This document shows, in pieces, positions 22,948-33,702 of a DNA stretch of 64,000 bases (within the stretch, counting starts at the first letter, position 1; every line of letters begins with the position of its first letter). The notes below the pieces were generated by a model. It was not told where the DNA came from. It worked only from the letters and a program-made list of their open reading frames with translations, and made no database searches. The DNA is from Eurosta solidaginis (Eukaryota > Arthropoda > Insecta > Diptera > Tephritidae), in the NCBI RefSeq assembly GCF_040869045.1, contig NC_090319.1, forward strand, positions 243,467,832 through 243,531,831, read 5' to 3'. The position numbers and the translations under genes are program-made.

Positions 22948-24016
22948 TTGATATTGGCTGCAATATCTGCACAAACATCGACAGTAACATCAATGTCGTC
23001 GCAAATGTCACAAATGTCGTCACAAATGTCATCACAACCGGAAGAGCAGAACACATACATATATGACATCTCAGTTGGCTGAGCAGTTGAAAGCACAGAA
23101 GGCCCGCATATCCTCGCAGCTGGAGGCATAGGAGATAAGGGTAACATCGAAGCTGGAGGCCCAGGATACAAAAAATTTACAGTTTGAGGAAAAAATCGAG
23201 GCCGAGGTGGATGCTTTGAGAGGACGTATCGAGCAGTTGCAACTAAATCGCCCAGCAGTTTCAACGAGTAATCCAAAGGTAAAAACACCATTCTTTAACG
23301 GTTCTGTTCCTTTCCAGGTCTTCAAGCTACAGTTTGAGAAGACCGCGGCAGTGAACAACTGAAATGCAGAAGATAAAGCTGCTGCACTGTTCGTGGCATT
23401 GAAGAGGCCAGCAGCCGAAATCCTACAGACGATTCCCGAAGGAGAGCGGAACAACTATGAAGCATTGATGGCTGCTGAAAAACGACGTTATGGAAGCGAG
23501 CATAGAAAACAGATATTCCAAATTTAGTTGCAAAACCGCTACCAAAAAGCAAATGAGACATTGCAGGAGTTTGCTTCAGATGTTGAAAGATTGGCTCATC
23601 TTGCAAATGCGGACGCACCCGTGGAATACACTGAAAGGGTAAAAATCCAGAGTTTCATAAATAGCATACGAGATGTGTAAACGAAGCGGGCTACATATGC
23701 GAATCCAAAACTAATATTTGCTGAAACGGTATCGCATGCACTGACTCAGGAAACAGCCTCACTTTTGAGTAAGCCAGCGTACAAAGCTAATCGCATTGAA
23801 GTGGAAAGGCCAGACTGGGAAGACGCAATTTTGGAAGCATTGAAGGGTACGCAGCAGAAGAATAATGATGTAGTCAAATGCTTTAAGTGTGGAAAGCCAG
23901 GGCATATTGCGCGTTATTTCAACGCCAACCCTAACAGTTCCAACAATGTGGGTGGTTGTAAACGCAGAGCAGAAGGAGATGAGCAAATCTCCAAGACCAC
24001 TCAATCGTTAAACTAA
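22948..24016 (+). pseudogene. Copy A gag (capsid/nucleocapsid), broken
   Basis: The sequence enters gag at ILAAISAQTSTV, runs through a Gln/Glu-rich coiled-coil-like part, then the capsid-like region (FFNGSVPFQVFKLQFEKTAAVNN) and a nucleocapsid knuckle at about 23878-23925. Stops interrupt it: at 23130 (EA-stop-EI), 23361 (in place of Trp), 23526 and 23679. In the CCHC knuckle CFKCGKPGHIARYFN the final Cys is replaced by Phe; copy B keeps it. Gag ends at TAA 24014-24016. The first ~120 codons, which carry the SAP-like motif in copy B, are absent. Confidence 0.75.
24007..24013 (+). promoter_or_regulatory. Candidate -1 frameshift heptamer at gag terminator (copy A)
   Basis: G TTA AAC sits in the gag frame directly before the TAA stop. 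Downstream, the -1 frame is open into the protease. Upstream, a TGA closes that frame about 40 bases earlier, so any slip must occur in this short overlap. Copy B has the same heptamer in the same place. It resembles X-XXY-YYZ slip sites, though the first base differs from the next two. Function is inference. Confidence 0.5.
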
Positions 24017-25670
24017 ATCGAGTCAGCCGCAAGGGGCGACAGCTGGCTCCCTCAATTGAATGCCCCATAATCTCTATCTCGCAGATTGGAAGAAGATGGA
24101 GCAATCTTACTGTTGGAGGACATGTGGATGGAAAGGAACGGTTACTGACTGTAGATACGGGTGCATCTCATTCCATCATTCGAGCGGATTTATTCAACAA
24201 AAAGATAAGACCGTTGCTTGGAGCAAAATTACGTACAGCCACGGGAGAGGACACCCAGGTAATTTGAGAAGTAGAATGTGAAGTAGCAATTGGGAACGTC
24301 ACGGCACTACACAATTTTATAGTGGCAAATATTGTTGATGAAATCATAATTGGAGTGGACTTCTTAATCAACCAAGGCATCAAAATCGATATGCAAAGCA
24401 AGACGATGCGATATAAGAACATGGATGTGCTACTTAATTTCGGCTACGAGGCTACAGCAGTAAACGGGTGCTGGTGGAAGAGATTCAGCATATACCACCA
24501 AAATCCGAAGCAGTCATGTGGGCAAAGGTTGATGGAGATTGTGGGACAAACAAATTGTGGGTTTTCGAAGCAGCAAACAAATCAGCACTGAACATACTTG
24601 TAGGAAAAACCCTGGGTATGACAAAACAAGATGGACGTATTCCGGTAAGAGTACTCAATGAGTTCAAGTCACCATTCAATTTGACCAAAGGAGCTATTTT
24701 GGGAACATGCCAAGAGGCTGAAGTAGTTATTTACTGTGAACAGATCGAGGAACATGTTTCATGTAGTAATACTGATCTTTCCAATGACATTACGGCATGG
24801 ACGCAGGGGCTAGAGGAAGTCTATCAGAGTAAGGCAAAACAACTGCTCTTAAAGTACGCAAACATATTTGACCAAGATGGTTGCAAACCAGGCCGCACCA
24901 ATGTTGTGAAACATCAAATTGACACTGGAGACGCGAGGAAAATACGTCAAGCTCCTCGTAGTGTTCCACTGGCGAAACAGCTAGTCCATGGAGCTCACCG
25001 GTAGTACTTTTAAAGAAGAAGGATGGAAAAATGAGATTTTGCGTGGACTACCGGAAGTTGAATGACGTTACGAAAAAGGATAGCTACCCATTGCTAAGAA
25101 TTGACGACACTCTAGACTCGCTATTTGGTACGAAATGGTTTTCCACACTGGACTTGAAAAGCGGCTACTGGCAAGTTGAGGTGAAGCAGGAAGATAAAGA
25201 GAAAACAGCCTTCAGTGTCGGTGATGGTCTTTGGCAATTTACAGTGATGTCTTTTGGACTTTGTAATGCACCAGCTACTTTTGAGAGACTCATGGACCAG
25301 GTACTGAAAGGTCTACATTGGAAAACATGCTTCGTGTACCTGGACGACATTATCGTATTGGGCAAGAACTTTGATGAACATCTTAAGAACTTGGAGGAAG
25401 TTTTCCAGAGAATATCTGGCGCTGGTCTGAAGTTAAGTCCCAAAAAGTGTGTGCTGTTTAAAAAGGAAGTAAATTATTTTGGTCACAAGGTAACGACAGA
25501 GGACGTCTGCACTGCGAACGAAAAGATAGAGGCTGTAAAGGATTGGCCAAGACCACAGAACCTACATGAATTGAGAAGTTTCCTTGGGCTGTGCACATAT
25601 TTTTCCCGCGTAGCCCATATCCTACATGAGTTTAAAAGAAAAAGCTTTTGAATGGAAGAAAGAGCAATAA
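24017..25670 (+). pseudogene. Copy A pol: protease and reverse transcriptase, broken
   Basis: An aspartic protease with an intact DTGAS active site (24154) is followed by a stop at 24265-24267. RT then starts near 24460. A deletion of about 60 bases at 24978, relative to copy B, removes the stretch before SPWSSPVV and shifts the frame. The RT palm from 25031 is open: [27 protein letters not shown] (motif A), FTVMSFGLCNAPATFERLMD and the catalytic YLDD at 25337-25348. The thumb reads DWPRPQNLHELRSFLGLC, and the frame is lost near 25650. The catalytic residues survive although the gene does not. Confidence 0.8.
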
Positions 25671-27525
25671 GTGGCTTTCCAAACATTTAAGGAGCGGTTG
25701 TGCACTGCCCCAATGTTAGCATATCCGATTCCAGGAGCAACATTTATTCTAGATACACATGCGAGTGGATATGCTATAGGAGGCGTTTTATCACAACTGG
25801 TCGATGGACAGGAGAAGGTAGTTGCATATTACAGCCGTTCGTTTGGAAAACCAGAGAAGAACTACTGCGTTACGCGGAGAGGGCTGTTGGCATTCGTAGA
25901 GTGCATTAAACATTTTCACAAATACCTCTACGGCCAGCGATTCCGTGTCAGGACAGATCACGCAGCGTTAAAATGGCTTCTGCAGTTCCGTAATCCGGAA
26001 GGACAATTGGCACGGTGAATCGAGCGACTACAAAGCTATGACTTTTCCATTCATCGAAAAGGTAGTACCCATGGAAATGCTGATGCAATGTCACGAAGAC
26101 CATGTAGTTTGGAATGCAAGCACTGTTCAAAGGCCGAGGCTAAAAAAGGCATTATAGATGTCAGGCTAATGACTATAACGTGTACGGATGAATGGGACAA
26201 GGAACGACTAAGAAAGTGTCAGCTAGAATATACAGATCTATCACATGTTATGCAAGGGCTCGAACGAAACGAAAGACCAAGCTGAGAGGAGATGTCAGCA
26301 GAGAGTCCCATTGCGAAGTCATATTGGGCACAGTGGAACAGTTTAGAATTGATATCCGGTTGCATGAATCGAGAATGGGAGAGTGAGGATGGTCAAAGGA
26401 AAAAGAAATTGATATTTGTTCCCAGAAAGAGGATTCCTGACGTGCTCAGCGAGCTGCATAATGGTCCAAGCGGAGGTTATCTTGGAATCACGAAAACGCT
26501 CGAGAAGATTAAACAGAGATTCTATTGGGTTGGTTTCCGTCAGTCGTTCACTGAGTGGATTGCGAACTGCGAGGTTTGCAGCAGAGTGAAAGGGCCCAGA
26601 ACCCGAAGTCATGGCCAGATGAAGCAATATAACTCAAGTGCGCCATTTGAAAGGATCGATATGGATGTCGCCGGTCCATTTCCTACTAGCAACCACGCAA
26701 ACAAATATGTACTGGTAGTTATGGATTATTTCAGTAAATGGCCAGAGGTATACCCAATCCCACACCAAGAAGCAGAAACAGTAGCAGAAGTGTTTATAAA
26801 CAATTGGGTTGCAAGGTATGGTGTACCAATGGAGTTACATTCTGACCAAGGCAGGAATTTCGAATCAGCTGTGTTCCAGGAAATGTGTAAATCATTGGGC
26901 ATTCGAAAAACACGGACAACTGCATTGCATCCTCAATCCGATGGTATGGTAGAACGATTCAATAGAACATTGGAGGAGCACTTAAGGAAAGTAGTAGTTA
27001 AGTACCATAAAGAGTGGGATACCCGCATACCATTATTCTTGATGTCTTACCGATCAGCAGTGCTTGAGACAACGGGCCAAACCCCTGAAAAAGTAATTTT
27101 TGGCAATGACCTTAAACTGCCAGCTGATTTGAAGTTTGGGATAGATGCCAATGCGGAGAGAAATGTCAAGAAATCTACTAGTGATTTGGAAGAAGAGCTA
27201 AGAGAAATACATGATCTGATAAGGCACGGACAAAGATTATGAGTGACAAGATGAAAGCCAGATACGATAAAGCCATTAATTCGGAAGGTTTTCAGGAAGG
27301 AGATTTGGTGCTGTTATACAACCCACAACGTAAAAAAGGTTTGTCCCCGAAATTGTAGTGTAATTGGGAAGGCCCATACAAAGTTGTAAAACGGATCAAC
27401 GATGTAGTGTACCGCATACAAACCATCGGTAAACCACGAACCAAAATGAAAGTGGTCCATTTGGAAAGGCTAGCAGCGCTCAGATCGAGAGATTTTTCTG
27501 ATCGGGACGATCAGACTTAGGTGGA
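25671..27525 (+). pseudogene. Copy A pol: RNase H and integrase, broken
   Basis: RNase H begins near 25671. Its first catalytic Asp is His (DTHASGY, 25758-25760; copy B has DTDAS), and the catalytic Glu of RRELLA is Gly (RRGLLA, 25881). A stop at 26016 follows. Integrase (26292-27242) shows CEVCSRVKG of the zinc domain, but its second zinc-binding His is Tyr (GGYLGI, 26478). The DDE core is intact (DMDVAGPF, HSDQGRNFES, DGMVERFN). The GPY/F module (NWEGPYKVVKRINDVVYRIQ, from 27361) is cut off by a stop before it. Several independent lesions make it dead. Confidence 0.8.
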
Positions 27526-27531
27526 GGGCTG

Positions 27532-28147
27532 TGTTAGGAATATTAGCAAAACTAAGGGGTGCTGTTATCTCTAAGCCGATGCTAAACAGTGATATCATGC
27601 ACATCCATAGATCAATCATTATATATCTACATAAACGAAACAATAATTGCGTCTACACATATGTACCATGTACGTATACGAACAGCGGAGAATCAATGCT
27701 CAAACACATGCATATATCTGAGATACTCCTGAAAGTATGTAATGAAAGGAGCTATAAAATCGTGCAATTGTAGTTACAGCTGAGAAATTTGAGAGCTGAT
27801 GGACTAGTAGATTCTGGAAGCGCCTAGAAGATGCGAACGTTGAAATCAGAGAGTACAAAAGGCAGCAAATGTAGAGGCGCTGGAATTCAGTTTGAGTTGA
27901 GCTATCAAGCAGTTTCGATTAAGACGCTATCTAGCGAGCAATAGCAGTACTATTTTGAAAGACAGTTTCATTTAAGCTATCAGTTTGGTTATTAAGTCAG
28001 ATAGTTGCAAAGTATAAGTGTTATTGTGAAGTACTTTAATAAAGGCCATTTTTCCATTATTCAATATTGAAGTTATTTATTCAACGCTTTAGTGATACGA
28101 ACTTAGCAAAAGGGCAAATAAGGGGATTTGCAAGTAAAATCGTTACA
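27532..28147 (+). repeat. Copy A 3' LTR (616 bp)
   Basis: Begins TGTTAGGAATATTAGC and ends CGTTACA. It matches the 611-bp LTR of copy B (42881-43491, reverse complement) along its whole length. A purine-rich AGGTGGAGGGC precedes it and probably served as plus-strand primer. TATA-like and AATAAA words (near 28037 AATAAAGGCC) would suit promoter and polyadenylation roles (inference). Confidence 0.85.
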
Positions 28148-28211
28148 ATATTAATAAGAAGTTTTTCAAGTTTGGCAAGCAGTAAATCAAAAGCCTATTA
28201 TATGTTGCAGA

Positions 28212-28268
28212 AACATGGACCATGACAACATCAGGTAAAGCGGTTAAGCGCCAATTAAGTAAGTATAT
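28212..28268 (+). mobile_element. RTE-like LINE 3' end remnant (copy 3)
   Basis: Contains ACCATGACAACATCAGGTAA next to GCGGTTAAGCGCCAATTAAG and ends in TAAGTAAGTA. These are the plus-strand counterparts of two separated parts of the minus-strand RTE-like copies, joined by a large internal deletion. Only about 57 bases remain. Confidence 0.6.
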
Positions 28269-29366
28269 CAAAAGCCATTAAAGATATTGTGTTGAAATTT
28301 GGATATAGGTTGTACACTCATTCATACGCTTTATGACAAAATCAGTTTGCGAACATGTCCACTTTTAGAAATTCTTTTCGAAGTCGAATGGTATCAAAAA
28401 CTTAATACCTTTGGGGTATATAACTAAGTTAACTGATATTTTACGTCAGTAATTATATGGTGTAGCGAAGTATGAAAATAAAAAATAAAAATTTTGAAAA
28501 AAGTCGCCCCTGTTTTAGGTAAGCACTCTATAATTAGCGTGCTCCGCCTACCACACCAATGATCCTGGGTTCAATCCCCGGGCAAAGAAATATCGAAACT
28601 TTAGCCAAAGGTTTTTTTCAAGTAGAAAAAAAATGTCTATGTAGGGTAACTCCTCTGCAGTGATTTGCCGAACACAGCGAGTGTATTTCTGCCTTGAGAA
28701 GCTTCTCAGTGAAAACTCTTTTGCCTTCAGAGTCGGCGCCGTCCCACCAATTATTATAAGGAGCTCGACGCAACTTGGAAGAGAAGCTCAGCCTAGCATC
28801 TCTTCAGAGGTTATCGCGACTTGCATTAATTTATTTATAATCGAACCAAAATCAACCAAACCTAGCGAACTTTGGTATAAGGATTGTTTTTAAACTAAAG
28901 CGTAAGAAAAATTTAAAACATTTGCAAGCCGTAAATTAGAAGCCGTTAGTATAACTTTGCAATTTTGTTGAACTATGGACCAGGATATTTTATTTAGATC
29001 AAAGAAAAATTCGTTAACAACCATGAAAACTTTTCTTTCAAAGTTGCTTAAAGTTGAAACATCAGAAAATTTGGCAATATACTTATGACAATTACTTCAT
29101 TACCAATGTAGATAGGGTAGTGCAAAGTACGAAAATTAAAAAAAAATATTTTTAACTGTCCTGGTCTGGTCCTTTTAATTAAGCTCTTCACAAAGTTTTA
29201 ATATCAAAGTCGAGCCAAAAGCGTAAATTAGTCGCATAGATAATTGCTGCTAGAATTGTTTCTATGACCGTAACTCTTTTATAGCCGCATATGTGTAGAA
29301 AGTATGTTACTGCTTTCATATCATTTAATTTTCTTGAAATTTCTCTTTTAACGTCTCCGTAATATA
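28269..29366. other. Noncoding interval with decayed repeats
   Basis: Apart from the SINE at 28533-28845 I see no gene. Parts near 28300-28530 and 28850-29160 have the TTTGAAATTT-type wording of the DINE-like bodies but are too diverged to delimit. Confidence 0.35.
28533..28845 (+). mobile_element. tRNA-derived SINE, diverged copy
   Basis: Shares GCGTGCTCCGCCTACCACA and the B-box-like GGGTTCAATCCCC (28567-28579) with the 20421 SINE, and matches it through to GAGGTTATCGCG..TTGCATT. The first ~15 bases of the head are altered and there are many substitutions and small deletions, so it is an older insertion. No clear target-site duplication. Confidence 0.75.
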
Positions 29367-29615
29367 TGTGGTACCTTGTACCATACCTAAAATTCCATAA
29401 CTATTCATTTTGTATCGTACCATATACTTTCCTTTTCTTCCTTTTCTATTCGACATCTCATCGCAACCGGTTGTAATTTGGCTAAGATCATTCTAATTGA
29501 TATTTCATTAAAGTTATAATTGTATTTAAAGCATAAAATCATTCGGTTTATTCATTTGGCATATTCCTGACATTGGTAAGATATAAACAAACAACGATTT
29601 AGCCGAGCCGCTAAA
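29367..29615 (+). repeat. Element D 5' LTR (249 bp)
   Basis: Begins TGTGGTACC and ends GCCGCTAAA, short for a Ty3/gypsy LTR. Differs from the 3' LTR at about three sites (near 29376, 29425 and 29446), about 98.8% identity, so insertion is recent compared with the other elements here. Confidence 0.9.
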
Positions 29616-29617
29616 AC

Positions 29618-29634
29618 TGGTGACCCCGACGTGA
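29618..29634 (+). promoter_or_regulatory. Primer binding site, tRNA-Trp type (element D)
   Basis: TGGTGACCCCGACGTGA follows the 5' LTR by two bases and is complementary to the 3' end of insect tRNA-Trp as I know it. It primes minus-strand DNA synthesis. Confidence 0.85.
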
Positions 29635-29638
29635 TCAT

Positions 29639-30586
29639 TTGCATTCACGCGTGGCATACACGCGATTTCAACCAACTTTGAGGTTAGCTACTTTCGACAA
29701 AATTACGGACAGCGGTTCGCCACCATCTGAAATCGGAGTTAATTCGCCACCTCCACCTGTCTCAGGCACAATAGAAAACACTGTTGCAGCTGTATACGCC
29801 AGATTCCCGGTACCACCAATGAATTGCTCCAACATAGAAGCCTGGTTCACTACCATGGACTTCTGGTTCACTGCATCAGGTATCACTACCGACAGGCAAA
29901 AAACTGCAACTGTGCTGGCAGCACTCGACCCAAATGTAATTGGCCAATTAAGCGACGTTATTGCATCAATACCTACTAGTGATCGCTTCGATTTCATCAA
30001 ACAAAAAATAATTGCACATTTTGCTGACAGCGAACAACGACGCCTCAACCGCCTGTTATCAGATTTGCCACTCGGCGACAAAAAGCCATCCGAGCTTTTT
30101 TATGAAATGAAACGTGTCGCAGGTAACTCGGTCAGCGAAGCTGCACTCAAAAGCCTCTGGACAAAGCGATTGCCAGACGTCGCACAGCCGGTAATAGCTG
30201 CCTTTTCCGGAACTGCCACCGATTTCACCAAAATTGCTGATTCAATAGTGGATGCCATTGCCCCCAACAACATCAACCGTATTAAATCAGTTCAGCCAAA
30301 CGAAATCGGTGAACTACGCACAGCTATAGTTGAATTAGGCAAGAAATTTGAACGATTTACGACGCGTTCCCGCTCCCGCTCGCGGAGTGGCAGGCAAAGC
30401 CGTTTTGCGCAAAGGTCAAACAGCCGTAGCAACTCACACGCTAATACACAAGGTGCAGCCAACTCATCCAATCAAGACTGTTGGTACCATCAAAAGTACG
30501 GCCGCAATGCCCGCAAATGCAGAAGCCCTTGCCGTCACAAGAATCGTTCCGTTCAATCAGTCGACACAACATCCACGTCAGCCTGA
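29639..30586 (+). CDS. Element D gag
   Basis: An open frame of 315 codons ends at TGA 30584-30586. From codon ~60 it has a capsid-like region (WFTTMDFWFTASGITTDRQK, then a helical stretch to SLWTKRLP). A basic Ser/Arg-rich stretch (RSRSRSRSGRQSR) lies at codons ~241-265, and a CHCC motif CWYHQKYGRNARKCRSPC at codons ~281-298. The capsid part would assemble particles and the basic part bind RNA. There is no ATG at the 5' end: the frame opens before the primer site and the first in-frame ATG is at 29819, inside the conserved region. Either the start codon was lost or a non-ATG start is used. The TGA is followed by CTA and pol continues in frame. Confidence 0.8.
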   Translation: MHSRVAYTRFQPTLRLATFDKITDSGSPPSEIGVNSPPPPVSGTIENTVAAVYARFPVPPMNCSNIEAWFTTMDFWFTASGITTDRQKTATVLAALDPNVIGQLSDVIASIPTSDRFDFIKQKIIAHFADSEQRRLNRLLSDLPLGDKKPSELFYEMKRVAGNSVSEAALKSLWTKRLPDVAQPVIAAFSGTATDFTKIADSIVDAIAPNNINRIKSVQPNEIGELRTAIVELGKKFERFTTRSRSRSRSGRQSRFAQRSNSRSNSHANTQGAANSSNQDCWYHQKYGRNARKCRSPCRHKNRSVQSVDTTSTSA

Positions 30587-30592
30587 CTACCA
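30584..30592 (+). promoter_or_regulatory. Gag stop in leaky UGA-CUA context (element D)
   Basis: TGA CTA CCA lies between gag and pol with both in the same frame. UGA followed by CUA is a well-known readthrough context in animals and viruses. A readthrough would make Gag-Pol without a frameshift. The alternative is that the TGA is an ordinary nonsense mutation, since the two other stops in this copy are also TGA. Confidence 0.5.
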
Positions 30593-33500
30593 CAGGCTGC
30601 GGCAGATGGTAACGAAAGGTGGGAAGTGCTTCGCTTGCAAGTCCACGATCAACATTCGAATAAAACATTTCTCGTAGACACTGATGCCGATGTATCCGTT
30701 CTGCCTCTCACTGCTAAAACATATGATGTCCGCCCAACAGCAACAAAGTTATATGCCGCAAACGGTTCTGCAATCAAAGTTATAGGGGAGAAAAGAGTAC
30801 ACGTCGACCTAGGCCTGCGTCGAGATTTTCAGTGGTCGTTCATTATTGCTGATGTAACAGCGCCTATCATTGGCGCGGATTTCATACGCTATTACGATCT
30901 TTTGGTAGACCTGCGCCGCAATCGGCTCATCGATAACACCACGAATTTGTACTCCCCTGTAACAGCAACAACTACACTTAAAACTGCGGAAATTAGGACT
31001 TACGATTCAACATGTCCATTTGCTGCAATACTCGCAGAGTTTTCCGATACAACCAAGTTGGCTCCTCACGGTGCTTCGACAAGATCTACGACCTGTCACA
31101 GGATAATAACAACTGGTCAACCCGTTTTCGCCCGACCACGACGTCTTCCGCCAGAGAAGCTAGCTTCAGCACGAAAAGAGTTCGAGTACCTAATGAAAGT
31201 CGGTGTCTGTCGCCCATCGAGCAGTAATTGGTCAAGCCCGCTGCACTTGGTTACGAAAGCCGACGGTACATGGAGACCATGTGGTGATTACAGGACACTC
31301 AATGCACAGACAGTGCCGGACCGTTACCCAATCCCTTATCTCACCGATTTCACTAGCACTCTACGAGGTAAGTCAATATTTTCTAAAATTGACCTCCAGC
31401 GAGCTTTTCATCAGGTACCCATTCACGAAGACGATATTGCTAAAACCGCCATCACAACACCCTTCGGGCTGTTCGAGTTCAAATTTATGACATTTGGACT
31501 CTGCAACGCTGGGCAGACGTTCCAACGACTAATCAACGAAGTGTTACGAGATATTGATTGCGCGTTCCCGTATATCGACGATATTTGTATCGCTTCAACG
31601 TCCATCGAACAACATCGCAACGACATACGCACTGTTCTTCAACGCCTTTGAGAATATAATCTTGCCATTAACACGGCCAAGTGTGAGTTCGGCAAAAGCG
31701 AACTTAAATTTTTGGGACACTTAGTCAACGCGCAAGGAATTCATCCTCTTCCGGAGAGGGTTGTTGTTATTCGTGAATTCCCAAAACCTACTGTAGCTAA
31801 GCAACTGAAAAGTTTCCTCGCGATGTTGAATTTCTACAGAAAATTTTTGCCGAACGCCGTTTCATACCAGCACCACCTCCAAAGACTAATAACTGCAAAT
31901 ACGAAAAACGATCGTACTCCGTTAATTTGGAATCAAGAAGCAGAAGACGCCTTCAGCCGATGCAAGTCAGAACTAGCAAACGCAGCGCTCCTCGCACACC
32001 CGGTACCCGACGCCGAACTTGCGCTTTACGTCGACGCATCAGATACTGCAGTAGGTGCTGCATTACACCAAAACGTAAATGGCGAACTCCAACCACTTGG
32101 GTTTTATTCCAAAAAACTCACGTCAGCACAGCAAAGGTATAGTACGTACGACCGTGAATGAGCCGCAGTATACCAAGGCATGTGTCATTTTGGATATATG
32201 ATCGAAGGGCGCAAGTGTTACGTCGTTACCGATCACCGTCCCTTGGTATTCGCCTTCCGACAAAATTCAGAAAAAGCTTCACCTCGACGAGTACGACAGC
32301 TCGACTTTATCGGACAATTCACCACCGACATTCGCCACACACCAGGGAGTCAGAATGCTACAGCCGACTTACTATCTCGCATTGAAGCAATCGATGGAGT
32401 TATTGACTACACCAAGGTTGCTGAAGCTCAGAAAACAGACACTCAACTTCAACAGTGGATTAAAGAACCAGGTACGCATAAAAATTCGTTAACTCTTAAG
32501 TTTTTCCCGATTCCCAACAGTGACCGCCAGCTGGTATGCGACACTTCAACAACGACAGTTCGTCCTTATATAACGAAAGAGTTTCGAAAGGCCATACTTA
32601 CAAAGGCGCATGGTTTATCGCATCCAGGCGTACGGGCAACGACTAAACTGATCACTTCTAAATTCGTCTGGCCAGGTATCCGAAAAGATATAGCGTCCTT
32701 CGTGCGCTGTTGCCAAGCGTGTCAGCGGTCCAAAGTACATCGTCACACGAAGACAGCACCAGCAAGGTACCAGCCCCCACAAGAACGATTTTCCCACATA
32801 AATATTGATATCGTTGGTCCCTTTCCGCTATGTGAGGGACAGCGCTATTGTCTCACGATCATCGACCGATACACTCGATGGCCAGAAGCCGTCCCCATGG
32901 CAGACATCTGCGCCGAATCAGTCGCCAAAGCTCTGCTTTCGCAGTGGATTTCACGTTTTGGTGTTCCAGCACGCATAACATCCGACCGTGGTAGACAATT
33001 CGAGTCAGCTGTATTCGCCGAACTGATCAGTACTATTGGAGCAAGTCATTTGAGAACAACGCCTTATCACCCTCAGTCCAATGGCATCATCGAGAGATGG
33101 CACAGATGTTTCAAATCGGCTATTTTGTGCCATGAACCAGCCAAGTGGGTGCTTCATTTACCAGCGATTTTACTCGGTCTACGAGTCGCGTTTAAACCAG
33201 ACATAAATGCTTCTCCTGCCATGTTGGTATACGGGTCAACACTACGCATCCCAGGTGAATTTTTTCAAGAGGTAAAATCGAAAGAAGTCACCAGCGAAGC
33301 CATAACGCAATTTCGATCTTCAATTGAAAGGCTACGCTCAACACAGACGACGCACCATTCAAAGCCACACCCTTTCGTAACCACCGCTTTGCAGACGGCT
33401 ACTCACGTATTCGTGCGAAACGACTCAGTGCGGCCCTCGTTAACACACCCGTACGATGGACCATATCTCGTCATTAAACAAAGCCCAAAATTTTTCAAAT

Positions 33501-33682
33501 TAGTTGTACGAGGGCGAACCACAAACATAAGCGTCGATCGGTTAAAACCAGCATTTCTTGCCAACGTCGACAACGATGACACCGCGCCAAGACAAGTAAT
33601 ACAACAGGAGGTATCACAATCCGCAGCAACAAGCACTACACGCACGGGTAGACACGTTAGTATTCCTCTGCGATACCGATGA
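30587..33682 (+). pseudogene. Element D pol polyprotein, two nonsense codons
   Basis: One frame of about 1,030 codons. Protease near 30675 reads DTDAD where DTGAD is expected, so the active-site Gly is Asp. RT has [37 protein letters not shown] and catalytic YIDD at 31571-31582. A TGA at 31649-31651 falls in the RT thumb. RNase H shows YVDASDTAVGAAL near 32027, then TGA at 32159-32161. Integrase has an intact zinc domain (HGLSHPG near 32610, CCQACQ near 32710), the DDE residues ([27 protein letters not shown]) and a C-terminal GPY/F-type module ([18 protein letters not shown]). There is no env. Apart from the protease change and the two stops it is well preserved. Confidence 0.87.
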
Positions 33683-33687
33683 CGCAT

Positions 33688-33702
33688 CTAGAGGGGGAGT
33701 AC
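33688..33702 (+). promoter_or_regulatory. Polypurine tract (element D)
   Basis: CTAGAGGGGGAGTAC abuts the 3' LTR and is the expected plus-strand primer. Confidence 0.8.

Larger units (their letters stand above)
22610..28147 (+). mobile_element. Ty3/gypsy LTR retrotransposon, copy A
   Basis: The element spans a TGTTACGAATGTCAGC start to the end of a 616-bp 3' LTR at 28147. ATAT flanks both sides (22606-22609, 28148-28151), a normal 4-bp target-site duplication. The order gag, protease, RT, RNase H, integrase identifies Ty3/gypsy; there is no env. After about 20 bases the 5' end no longer resembles the 3' LTR. The whole primer site and first part of gag are missing, and about 300 bases of unrelated sequence sit there instead. 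The copy cannot be autonomous. Confidence 0.8.

Noticed and set aside
23071..23454. 127-codon minus-strand frame near copy A gag
   Set aside because: It is antisense to gag and matches no family; the gag reading explains the region.
30348..30677. Separate small gene overlapping the end of element D gag
   Set aside because: It is a +1-frame shadow of gag; gag and pol on both sides are in another, single frame.
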